From the NCBI GenBank assembly GCA_030589965.1, contig JAUUZM010000100.1, positions 1 through 9,316 on the forward strand: DNA of 9,316 bases. The letters run 5' to 3'. The DNA is from Bacteroides sp. GTDB lineage: Bacteria > Bacteroidota > Bacteroidia > Bacteroidales > SM23-62. The notes beneath the pieces are model-generated. The model did no database searches. It was not told where the DNA came from and saw nothing but the letters and a program-made list of their open reading frames with translations. Made by a program: the position numbers and the translations under genes. Shown one piece after another: positions 1 through 7,202 of this stretch. Each line of letters starts with the position of its first letter. The first letter of the stretch is position 1.

Positions 1-578
1 ATATCGTACTGAATCCCCTTGGTGTTCCTTCCAGGATGAACCTTGGACAAATATATGAGACTGTACTTGGTTGGGCCGGAGAAAAGCTCGGACTCAAGTT
101 TTCAACTCCGATATTTGATGGAGCAAGCATTGACCAGATCAATTCCTACACCAATGAAGCAGGTGTTCCACAGTACGGTAAGACCTATCTACACGATGGT
201 GGTACCGGTGAGCGTTTTGACCAACCTGCAACTGTAGGTATGATCTATATGCTGAAACTTGGACACATGGTTGATGATAAGATGCACGCCCGTTCCATTG
301 GTCCCTATTCCCTCATTACACAGCAGCCTCTTGGAGGTAAAGCACAGTTTGGTGGACAGCGTTTTGGGGAAATGGAAGTATGGGCACTGGAAGCTTTTGG
401 AGCTGCCAATATTCTACAGGAACTTCTTACGGTTAAGTCCGACGATGTTATCGGCAGGGCTAAAGCCTATGAGGCCATTGTTAAGGGTGAACCCATGCCA
501 ATGGCTGGGATTCCGGAATCCCTTAATGTTCTGTTGCACGAGTTGAGAGGACTCGGCTTAAGTGTTAATCTTTTATAA
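1..578 (+). CDS. rpoB: RNA polymerase beta subunit, C-terminal fragment (5' end outside window)
   Basis: This is the last ~192 residues of the beta subunit of RNA polymerase; the reading frame is open to the left window edge (codons in phase from position 3). The visible part starts with IVLNPLGVPSRMNLGQIYE, a hallmark of the beta C-terminal region next to the clamp/switch area. It continues with GGKAQFGGQRFGEMEVWALEA and LTVKSDDVIGR, which are nearly invariant in bacterial RpoB. The ATG at 36 is an internal Met, not a start, because the conserved LNPLGVPSRM motif precedes and spans it. The stop is TAA at 576-578, followed after 20 nt by rpoC, the standard rpoBC operon order. The rifampicin-binding region is outside the window. 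Identity is certain; only the upstream extent is unknown. Confidence 0.98.
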   Translation, partial: IVLNPLGVPSRMNLGQIYETVLGWAGEKLGLKFSTPIFDGASIDQINSYTNEAGVPQYGKTYLHDGGTGERFDQPATVGMIYMLKLGHMVDDKMHARSIGPYSLITQQPLGGKAQFGGQRFGEMEVWALEAFGAANILQELLTVKSDDVIGRAKAYEAIVKGEPMPMAGIPESLNVLLHELRGLGLSVNLL

Positions 579-598
579 TAAAAGTAAACCATTATCAT

Positions 599-3500
599 AT
601 GTCCCTTAAAAGAGATCCAAAGGTTAGAATTGATTTTACTAAAGTATCCATCGGACTGGCGTCACCAGAAGAAATTCTGGAGCGCTCAAGCGGTGAGGTG
701 CTTAAGCCTGAAACCATCAATTACAGGACCTATAAACCTGAGCGTGACGGACTTTTTTGCGAACGGATTTTTGGTCCAGTAAAGGACTATGAATGCCATT
801 GCGGAAAATATAAGAGGATCCGTTACAAAGGTATTGTATGTGACCGTTGTGGTGTTGAAGTAACAGAGAAAAAGGTCCGACGCGAGCGTATGGGCCATAT
901 TTCCCTGGTTGTGCCGGTTGCACATATCTGGTATTTTAAATCCCTCCCCAACAAGATAGGATACTTACTCGGATTGCCTACAAAGAAACTGGATTCCATC
1001 ATTTACTATGAACGGTATGTGGTGATCAATCCTGGTGTAAAACTGGCTGACGATGTGAATTATCTGGACTTCCTGACTGAGGAGGAATATCTTGATATTC
1101 TGGAAAGTCTTCCTAAGGAAAATCAGTTCCTCGATGATGACCATCCCGATAAATTCATTGCCGATATGGGAGCAGAGGCATTGTACGCTCTGCTTGGCAG
1201 GCTTGATCTTGACGAAATGTCTTATTCACTTCGTCATAAGGCCAATACTGAGACTTCACAGCAACGAAAGAATGAGGCACTTAAGCGCTTACAGGTGGTT
1301 GAGGCTTTCAGGGCATCCAAAGGTATAAACAAACCCGAATGGATGATCGTAAAAGTAGTACCCGTAATTCCGCCTGAGTTAAGGCCACTGGTGCCACTCG
1401 ATGGTGGACGGTTTGCTACTTCCGACCTTAATGATTTGTACAGAAGAGTTATCATCCGGAATAACAGGCTGAAAAGACTGATCGAAATCAAGGCCCCGGA
1501 GGTTATCCTGCGTAATGAGAAGAGGATGCTTCAGGAGGCGGTTGATTCACTATTCGATAATTCAAGAAAGGCAAATGCTGTCAAGACAGAGGCAAACAGG
1601 CCATTGAAGTCACTCAGCGACAGTCTGAAGGGTAAGCAGGGAAGATTCCGTCAGAACCTGCTTGGTAAAAGGGTTGATTATTCTGCCCGTTCAGTTATCG
1701 TAGTTGGACCGGAATTGAAACTGCATGAATGCGGTATTCCAAAAGATATGGCTGCCGAGCTTTATAAGCCATTCATTATTCGTAAGCTGATTGAGCGGGG
1801 TATTGTTAAAACCGTAAAATCAGCCAAGAAGATCGTTGACCGAAAAGATCCGGTTGTTTGGGATATTCTTGAGAACATATTGAAAGGACATCCGGTGCTG
1901 CTGAACCGTGCACCGACCCTTCACCGTTTAGGAATACAGGCATTCCAGCCAAAACTTATTGAAGGTAAGGCCATTCAGCTTCATCCTCTGGTTTGTACAG
2001 CTTTTAACGCGGATTTTGACGGTGACCAGATGGCTGTTCACCTTCCACTTGGAAATGCTGCTGTACTTGAGGCACAAATGCTGATGCTTGCTTCTCATAA
2101 TATCCTTAACCCTGCAAATGGCGCTCCTATTTCCGTGCCTTCACAGGATATGGTTCTGGGATTGTATTACATCACCAAGGCCAGAAAAGACACCAAAGAA
2201 GTTCCTGTAAAAGGATCCGGCCTTTCATTTTATTCCCCGGAAGAGGTAAACATTGCCTATAATGAAGGCCAGGTAAATCTGCATGCCATTATAAAGGTAA
2301 GAATACCCGATCCTGACGGAAAGAATGAAATGATTGAGACTACGGTAGGGCGAGTACTCTTTAATGAGTTTGTACCCGAAGGAGTTAAGTATATCAATGA
2401 ACTTCTTACCAAAAAGTCTCTTCGTGATATTATTGGTTATGTACTGAAGCAGACAGGTACAGCTGCTACAGCCAAGTTCCTGGATGATATTAAATCTCTG
2501 GGCTATAATATGGCATTCAGAGGTGGACTCTCATTTAACCTGGACGATGTTATCGTTCCAAAGGAAAAGGCCGAATATGTAACCGAAGGTTATGAGGAGG
2601 TAGATGAGGTAGTGAATAACTATAATATGGGATTCATTACTAATAATGAACGTTATAATCAGATTATTGATATCTGGACACATACGAATGCCAGGCTGAC
2701 ACAAACTCTTCTGAAAAGGCTCAGCTCAGATAACCAGGGATTCAATCCTGTTTATATGATGCTTGACTCCGGAGCAAGGGGATCGAAAGAACAGATTCGC
2801 CAGCTTTCAGGTATGAGGGGATTGATGGCTAAGCCGCAAAAATCAGGTGCCTCAGGCTCTGAGATTATTGAGAATCCGATCCTTTCAAACTTCAAGGAAG
2901 GCCTATCTGTACTTGAGTATTTTATCTCGACTCACGGTGCACGTAAAGGTCTTGCTGATACAGCCCTGAAAACAGCAGATGCCGGATACCTTACCAGGAG
3001 ACTGGTTGATGTTTCTCAGGATGTTATTATTTCAGAGCACGATTGCGGGACACTCAGGGGAATTGTGGCAACCGCCATTAAGAATAATGAAGAGGTAGTG
3101 GAATCTCTCTACGAAAGAATTCTTGGACGATCCACTGTACACGATGTATATCATCCCCTGACGGGAGATTTAATAATAGGAGCCGGAGAAGAAATTACTG
3201 AGGAGCTCGCAAGGATTATTGACGATTCCCCACTGGAGCAGGTTGAGATACGCTCGGTACTTACCTGTGAGTCAAAGAAAGGTGTTTGTGGCAAATGCTA
3301 CGGTAGAAACCTGGCAACCGGAAAAATGGTTCAGATTGGTGAAGCGGTTGGCGTAATTGCAGCTCAAAGTATCGGTGAACCTGGTACCCAGTTGACATTG
3401 AGGACATTCCACGTGGGTGGTACGGCTTCTAATATTACGTCTGAGTCTAAGATCATTTCAAAATATGATGGTATCGTCGAGATTGATGAACTCCGTTCTG

Positions 3501-4906
3501 TTGAACGTGATGATGATGGCAATAAAGTGGAAATGGTTATCGGCCGTCTGGCTGAAATGAGGGTTATTGATAAGAATACTAAAATTCCTTTGACAACCCA
3601 CTCAATTCCTTATGGATCCAGACTGTTTACCAAGGATGGTGCAACAGTTAAGAGGGGAGACCTGATCTGTGAATGGGATCCATATAATGCCGTAATTATT
3701 TCAGAAAGTGCCGGTAAAATCGGATTTGAATCCGTCATTGAAGGCATAACTTTCCGTGAAGAATCCGATGAACAAACCGGTTACAGGGAAAAAGTGATCA
3801 TTGAAACAAGGGATAAGACAAAGAACCCGGGTATAAAGATCCTTTCTCCCAAGAAAGATGTATTGAAATCTTATAACCTGCCGGTGGGTGCACATATTAT
3901 GGTAAACGAGGGAGACTCTGTAAAGACAGGTGATATCCTCGTGAAGATACCACGTGCTGTTGGAAAATCTGGTGATATCACCGGTGGTCTTCCAAGAGTA
4001 ACGGAATTATTTGAGGCAAGGAATCCTTCCAACCCGGCTGTTGTATCTGAAATTGACGGAGAGGTCAGCTTCGGAAAGATCAAACGCGGAAACCGTGAGA
4101 TAATTATAAAATCAAAAGCGGCTGAGGTCAAGAAATACCTCGTACCACTGTCCAAGCAGATACTTGTTCAGGAAAATGACTATGTAAAAGCGGGTATCCC
4201 ATTGTCAGACGGAGCAATCACTCCGGCAGACATTCTTGCAATCAAGGGACCAACCAAGGTACAGGAATACATTGTGAACGAGGTTCAGGAAGTATACCGT
4301 ATGCAGGGTGTTAAGATTAATGACAAGCACTTTGAAGTAATCGTACGACAAATGATGCGGAAGGTTGAAATCGTTGATCCGGGAGATACTAAATTCCTTG
4401 AGAAGCAAGTCGTTGATAAATGGGCATTCATGAATGAAAATGACACCATTTTCGGAAAGAAAGTTGTTATTGAGCCCGGTGATTCACCGGCTACAACTGC
4501 CGGACAAATCATTACAGCGAGAAAATTAAGGGATGACAATTCTGTTATGAAGCGTAAGGATATGGAGCAGATCGAGGCACGCGAAGCTGTTCCGGCTACA
4601 TCAAACCAGATTCTGCAGGGAATTACAAAAGCTGCCCTTCAGACAAAAAGTTTCATTTCAGCTGCATCCTTCCAGGAAACGACCAAGGTGCTCAATGAGG
4701 CCGCTATTTTTGGTAAAATTGATAGCCTTGAAGGACTGAAGGAAAATGTGATTGTGGGTCATCTGATCCCAGCCGGAACAGGTATCCGTGATTACGAAAG
4801 ACTTGTTGTCGGTTCAAGGGAGGAATATGATGCACTTATGGCAGCTCAGCAGAGTGGTGAAACTCCTGAAGAGGTTGTAAAAGAAGATCAATCTTTAGAA
4901 TCATAG
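599..4906 (+). CDS. rpoC: DNA-directed RNA polymerase beta' subunit
   Basis: Largest catalytic subunit of RNA polymerase, complete at 1435 aa, in the size range of Bacteroidota beta'. Landmarks in order: N-terminal zinc finger with C66, C68, C81, C84; lid/rudder region with PLDGGRFATSDLNDLYRR; the switch segment GKRVDYSARS (~356-365); the catalytic NADFDGDQ loop with Mg-binding D472, D474, D476; bridge helix with STHGARKGLADTALKT (H779); second zinc site C816, C890, C897, C900; trigger loop GEPGTQLTLRTFHVGG with H938. Between the trigger helices (~945-1124) lies a long SI3-like insertion, after which GDITGGLPRV resumes the conserved core. Ligand numbering is offset by about +2 from E. coli in the second half, as expected for an intact protein. 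ATG at 599 begins MSLKRDPKVRIDF, fitting the family; no Shine-Dalgarno is visible. The acidic tail ends at TAG, 2 nt before the next gene. Confidence 0.99.
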   Translation: MSLKRDPKVRIDFTKVSIGLASPEEILERSSGEVLKPETINYRTYKPERDGLFCERIFGPVKDYECHCGKYKRIRYKGIVCDRCGVEVTEKKVRRERMGHISLVVPVAHIWYFKSLPNKIGYLLGLPTKKLDSIIYYERYVVINPGVKLADDVNYLDFLTEEEYLDILESLPKENQFLDDDHPDKFIADMGAEALYALLGRLDLDEMSYSLRHKANTETSQQRKNEALKRLQVVEAFRASKGINKPEWMIVKVVPVIPPELRPLVPLDGGRFATSDLNDLYRRVIIRNNRLKRLIEIKAPEVILRNEKRMLQEAVDSLFDNSRKANAVKTEANRPLKSLSDSLKGKQGRFRQNLLGKRVDYSARSVIVVGPELKLHECGIPKDMAAELYKPFIIRKLIERGIVKTVKSAKKIVDRKDPVVWDILENILKGHPVLLNRAPTLHRLGIQAFQPKLIEGKAIQLHPLVCTAFNADFDGDQMAVHLPLGNAAVLEAQMLMLASHNILNPANGAPISVPSQDMVLGLYYITKARKDTKEVPVKGSGLSFYSPEEVNIAYNEGQVNLHAIIKVRIPDPDGKNEMIETTVGRVLFNEFVPEGVKYINELLTKKSLRDIIGYVLKQTGTAATAKFLDDIKSLGYNMAFRGGLSFNLDDVIVPKEKAEYVTEGYEEVDEVVNNYNMGFITNNERYNQIIDIWTHTNARLTQTLLKRLSSDNQGFNPVYMMLDSGARGSKEQIRQLSGMRGLMAKPQKSGASGSEIIENPILSNFKEGLSVLEYFISTHGARKGLADTALKTADAGYLTRRLVDVSQDVIISEHDCGTLRGIVATAIKNNEEVVESLYERILGRSTVHDVYHPLTGDLIIGAGEEITEELARIIDDSPLEQVEIRSVLTCESKKGVCGKCYGRNLATGKMVQIGEAVGVIAAQSIGEPGTQLTLRTFHVGGTASNITSESKIISKYDGIVEIDELRSVERDDDGNKVEMVIGRLAEMRVIDKNTKIPLTTHSIPYGSRLFTKDGATVKRGDLICEWDPYNAVIISESAGKIGFESVIEGITFREESDEQTGYREKVIIETRDKTKNPGIKILSPKKDVLKSYNLPVGAHIMVNEGDSVKTGDILVKIPRAVGKSGDITGGLPRVTELFEARNPSNPAVVSEIDGEVSFGKIKRGNREIIIKSKAAEVKKYLVPLSKQILVQENDYVKAGIPLSDGAITPADILAIKGPTKVQEYIVNEVQEVYRMQGVKINDKHFEVIVRQMMRKVEIVDPGDTKFLEKQVVDKWAFMNENDTIFGKKVVIEPGDSPATTAGQIITARKLRDDNSVMKRKDMEQIEAREAVPATSNQILQGITKAALQTKSFISAASFQETTKVLNEAAIFGKIDSLEGLKENVIVGHLIPAGTGIRDYERLVVGSREEYDALMAAQQSGETPEEVVKEDQSLES

Positions 4907-4908
4907 AA

Positions 4909-5259
4909 ATGGAAGATCCAAAAGATCCCAAGCAGGGCCAGAATCAGAACCAGAACCAGAATCAGATAAATATTGAGTTGAAAGAGGATATTGCACAGGG
5001 TATCTATTCAAACCTTGCCGTAATAACCCATTCCAGTTCTGAGTTTGTTGTTGATTTTATAAGGGTTATGCCCGGTATACCAAAAGCTGAAGTTAAAAGC
5101 AGGGTAATTTTGACACCCGAGCATGCCAAACGGTTAATGTTGGCGCTTACTGATAATATCGCAAAATTTGAAAAAATCCATGGCGAGATAAAAAAGGTAG
5201 AGGGCTCAGGATCTCCGCTCATTCCAATGAATTTTGGGGGACCAACAGCACAAGCGTAA
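4909..5259 (+). CDS. DUF3467 family protein, rpoC-linked, function unknown
   Basis: A 116-aa soluble protein with no signal peptide or membrane segment. It has a low-complexity N-terminus, with residues 11-19 alternating Gln and Asn. The compact domain from about residue 20 to 100 contains IELKEDIAQGIYSNLAVITHSS, EFVVDFIRVMPGIPKAEVKSRVILTPEHAKRL and a C-terminal helix ALTDNIAKFEKIHGEI. This pattern (an induced 'YSN' turn, a D-F strand, R-V-I-L-T-P-x-H-A-K-R) matches my memory of DUF3467, a short family that commonly follows rpoC in Bacteroidota. The ATG lies 2 nt after the rpoC stop and a terminator follows 21 nt after its own stop. It is therefore almost certainly co-transcribed with rpoBC and is the last gene of that operon. 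Its role is not known; an RNA-polymerase-related or housekeeping function is inference from position only. No cysteines or obvious catalytic residues are visible. Confidence 0.9.
   Translation: MEDPKDPKQGQNQNQNQNQINIELKEDIAQGIYSNLAVITHSSSEFVVDFIRVMPGIPKAEVKSRVILTPEHAKRLMLALTDNIAKFEKIHGEIKKVEGSGSPLIPMNFGGPTAQA
4939..4965 (+). repeat. In-frame CAGAAY hexanucleotide repeat
   Basis: Four tandem copies of CAGAAY (Y = T, C, C, T) plus a final CAG lie inside the DUF3467 gene and encode Gln-Asn dipeptides at residues 11-19. The third-base variation between copies argues against very recent slippage. Any gain or loss of a whole unit would keep the frame and change only the length of the flexible N-terminal tail. 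Confidence 0.85.
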
Positions 5260-5280
5260 ATTAAAGTATATCAGTATATT

Positions 5281-5317
5281 AAAAAGGGTTCCGGCATTTG
5301 TTCAGAACCCTTTTTTT
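5281..5317 (+). terminator. Rho-independent terminator ending the rpoBC-DUF3467 operon
   Basis: A perfect 11-bp stem pairs AAAAAGGGTTC (5281-5291) with GAACCCTTTTT (5305-5315) around a 13-nt loop, and the T-run continues to 5317. The hairpin starts 21 nt after the DUF3467 stop. The left arm begins with five As, so the bottom strand also reads as a hairpin plus T-run, although no gene points at it from the right. It separates the transcription machinery genes from the etf operon. Confidence 0.92.
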
Positions 5318-5329
5318 GATTGATTTTAG

Positions 5330-5355
5330 ATAACTCGCAAAATATGGCGGGTTAT
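5330..5355. promoter_or_regulatory. 26-bp imperfect dyad, candidate operator upstream of etfB
   Basis: ATAACTCGC at 5330-5338 is mirrored by GCGGGTTAT at 5347-5355. The arms pair at 8 of 9 positions, with one G-T wobble, around an 8-nt spacer (AAAATATG). The dyad begins 13 nt after the terminator T-run and is not followed by a T-run, so it is not a second terminator. Its centre falls on the place where the -33 element of the candidate etf promoter should be, so a bound regulator would block sigma factor. No regulator gene is visible in the window, and binding is inference. Confidence 0.45.
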
Positions 5356-5374
5356 TATAATTCTTTTATATTTG
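5343..5374 (+). promoter_or_regulatory. Candidate Bacteroidota-type promoter for the etf operon
   Basis: TATATTTG at 5367-5374 matches the Bacteroidota -7 consensus TAnnTTTG exactly. TATG at 5343-5346, 20 nt upstream, is a one-mismatch version of the -33 TTTG element. Transcription would begin near 5380, giving a leader of roughly 18 nt before the etfB ATG at 5398. It is the only such match between the terminator and etfB. A TATAAT-like string at 5356-5361 has no partner -35 and is less likely to be used. Confidence 0.55.
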
Positions 5375-5397
5375 TCAGATTATTAACGAATGTAGAC

Positions 5398-6147
5398 ATG
5401 AACGTACTCGTATGTATTAGCAATGTTCCTGATACCACCACAAAGGTCCGGTTCTCCGGTGACAATACATCCTTTGATTCCAATGGTGTTCAGTGGATTA
5501 TTAACCCATGGGATGAACTGGCTTTAACAAGAGCTATGGAGCTGAAGGAAGATACTTCCAATCCCATCGCAAAAGTGACTGTTATTACAGTCGGTGCGGC
5601 AGCTGCTGAACCAACTTTGAGGAAGGCCCTGGCCATCGGTGCTGATGATGCCATTCGGGTGGATGCCGAAACCGGTGACGCATTTTATGTTGCCTCTCAG
5701 ATTGCAGAAGTTGTAAAGAACGGAGACTTCGGTATTATCCTTAACGGAATTGAGTCAAGCGATTATAATGGCTCGGCCGTAGGAGGTATGTTATCAGAAC
5801 TCCTGGATCTGCCATCTGTATCGGCTGTCTCCTCCATGAACTTTGCAAATGGAGAAGTTTTGATTAACCGCGACATTGATGGTGGCCGGGAAGAATTGAG
5901 TATATCCACGCCGTTTATTTGTATCGTCCAGAAGGGTATAGCCAAGGAACCAAGGATAGCTGCGATGCGTGGAATCATGATGGCTCGTAAGAAACCACTG
6001 CAGGTCGAATCCGCAGTTGATGTTGCTTCGCTTACAGAAACCCTGGAGTTTGCATTGCCTACTCCTAAGGAACCCTGTAAGATGTTCGAGGCAGATAATA
6101 TTAAGGAATTAGTTAACCTGCTGCAGAACGAGGCAAAGGTCATTTAA
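5398..6147 (+). CDS. etfB: Electron transfer flavoprotein beta subunit
   Basis: Small subunit of the EtfAB heterodimer, which collects electrons from acyl-CoA dehydrogenases in the cytoplasm. The protein is 249 aa, normal for EtfB (~250). It opens with MNVLVCISNVPDTTTKVRF, the usual N-terminal strand and loop. INPWDELALTRAMELKE (35-51) and EPTLRKALAIGADDAIRV (71-88) are family signatures. INRDIDGGREELSISTPF (156-173) resembles the EtfB Prosite pattern. RIAAMRGIMMARKKPLQV (186-203) corresponds to the dehydrogenase-docking loop, with Met190 where human ETF has Leu195. The nucleotide-site motif at 122-129 reads DYNGSAVG instead of the classical N-Q-T or T-x-Q. The start is ATG 5398 because homology begins exactly there; upstream in-frame codons, including ATG 5344 and TTG 5320, encode unrelated sequence overlapping the promoter. 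First gene of its operon, 24 nt before etfA. Confidence 0.96.
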   Translation: MNVLVCISNVPDTTTKVRFSGDNTSFDSNGVQWIINPWDELALTRAMELKEDTSNPIAKVTVITVGAAAAEPTLRKALAIGADDAIRVDAETGDAFYVASQIAEVVKNGDFGIILNGIESSDYNGSAVGGMLSELLDLPSVSAVSSMNFANGEVLINRDIDGGREELSISTPFICIVQKGIAKEPRIAAMRGIMMARKKPLQVESAVDVASLTETLEFALPTPKEPCKMFEADNIKELVNLLQNEAKVI

Positions 6148-6171
6148 CCTTCACAAAATCAAGAACACATT

Positions 6172-7137
6172 ATGTCAGTATTAGTATATACAGAGAACTG
6201 GGACGGAAAATTCAAGAATTCGTCCTACGAACTTGTTTCCTATGCCAACAAAGTTGCTGAAATGACAGGAGGCTCTGTTACAGCATTATCAATTGGAAAT
6301 GTGGGAGACGATGAACTCAGTACCCTTGGGAATTATGGGGCTTCAACCGTTCTCTCCGCCGGGGATGCGGGTTCTTTTGATAACCAGGTGTACACAGGTA
6401 TTATATCTGCAGCTGCAGAGAAGTCTGGAGCGAAAGTCATAATTCTATCTGACAATAATGCAGGTAAAGCACTGGCTCCCAGGCTATCGGTCAGATTAAA
6501 GGCTGGTCTTGCTTCGGGGGTAACCTCAGTTCCTGAAGCAATTTCCCCTTTGCTTGTAAATAAAAAAGTATTCAGTGGAAAGGCCTTTGCAAAGGTTAAG
6601 GTCCTTTCAGACACAGCAATCCTGACCCTGGCTCAGAATTCTTATGAAATCGTCGAAACGGGTGGTAATGCATCTGTCGAAGCATTTGATTCAGGTGTCG
6701 ATTCCTCCACCGGGAAGACGATTGTGAAAGATGTTCAAAAGCAGACAGGAAAGATCCTGCTATCCGATGCGGAAGTTGTGGTTTCTGGCGGAAGAGGTAT
6801 GAAATCAGGAGACAACTGGCAAACTCTTGAGGAACTTGCAGATGTTCTTGGAGCGGCTATGGCTTGTTCAAGACCTGTCTCAGATGAAGGCTGGAGATCT
6901 CATGATGAGCATACCGGACAAACCGGTAAGATCATTGCTCCTAATCTCTACCTGGCTTTCGGGATATCTGGTGCAATCCAGCACCTGGCCGGTGTTAGTT
7001 CATCTAAGTATATCGTTGCCGTGAATACCGATAAGGATGCCCCTATTTTTGAGGCTGCCGATTACGGTATTGTGGGGGATGCACTTCAGGTTCTGCCCGA
7101 ATTTATTAATGAAATTAAAGCTGCAAAAGCGCAGTAA
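6172..7137 (+). CDS. etfA: Electron transfer flavoprotein alpha subunit, FAD-binding
   Basis: Large ETF subunit, 321 aa, carrying the electron-transferring FAD. The N-terminal domain (1-~195) begins MSVLVYTENWDGKFKNSSYE and has the usual low-conservation alpha/beta fold. The C-terminal FAD domain starts with EVVVSGGRGMKSGDNW (201-216). It contains SRPVSDEGW (233-241), GQTGK (249-253) and a full match to the EtfA Prosite signature from L259 to N285 (LYLAFGISGAIQHLAG, then VAVN). R234, T251 and H271 line up at a constant offset of 15 with human R249, T266 and H286, the flavin-contacting residues, so flavin binding should be intact. NTDKDAPIFEAADYGIVGD follows as expected. ATG 6172 lies 24 nt after etfB, with no Shine-Dalgarno. 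The sequence alone does not show whether the ETF bifurcates; the EtfB type and the neighbouring quinone-reductase-like genes favour a simple electron carrier. Confidence 0.97.
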   Translation: MSVLVYTENWDGKFKNSSYELVSYANKVAEMTGGSVTALSIGNVGDDELSTLGNYGASTVLSAGDAGSFDNQVYTGIISAAAEKSGAKVIILSDNNAGKALAPRLSVRLKAGLASGVTSVPEAISPLLVNKKVFSGKAFAKVKVLSDTAILTLAQNSYEIVETGGNASVEAFDSGVDSSTGKTIVKDVQKQTGKILLSDAEVVVSGGRGMKSGDNWQTLEELADVLGAAMACSRPVSDEGWRSHDEHTGQTGKIIAPNLYLAFGISGAIQHLAGVSSSKYIVAVNTDKDAPIFEAADYGIVGDALQVLPEFINEIKAAKAQ

Positions 7138-7146
7138 GCAATAGTT

Positions 7147-7174
7147 CCAAGGGTCAGGAATCTCCTGGCGTTGG
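7147..7174 (+). other. Imperfect hairpin between etfA and the downstream Fe-S gene
   Basis: CAGGA (7155-7159) and TCCTG (7163-7167) pair around a 3-nt loop. A G-C and a T-G pair follow, then a small asymmetric internal bulge, then CCAA (7147-7150) with TTGG (7171-7174). No T-run follows, so it is unlikely to terminate. It sits 10 nt after the etfA stop in the longest gap of this operon (65 nt) and could be an mRNA stabilising or processing element; this role is speculative. Confidence 0.35.
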
Positions 7175-7202
7175 ACTAAAAACGATCCTAATCACGGGCA
7201 TC

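Noticed and set aside
5320..5397. N-terminal extension of etfB from a TTG at 5320 or ATG at 5344
   Set aside because: The extra residues have no resemblance to EtfB, would start within 3 nt of the terminator T-run, and would overlap the candidate promoter. EtfB homology starts exactly at ATG 5398.
5281..5397. Riboswitch or structured leader before etfB
   Set aside because: The hairpin at 5281-5317 is a plain terminator directly behind DUF3467, and the predicted etfB leader is only about 18 nt, too short for a riboswitch.
5398..7137. Electron-bifurcating ETF (as with butyryl-CoA or caffeyl-CoA dehydrogenase)
   Set aside because: No adjacent acyl-CoA dehydrogenase or ferredoxin partner is visible, the EtfB motif is not the bifurcating one, and the neighbours look like a quinone reductase. 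Not fully excluded.
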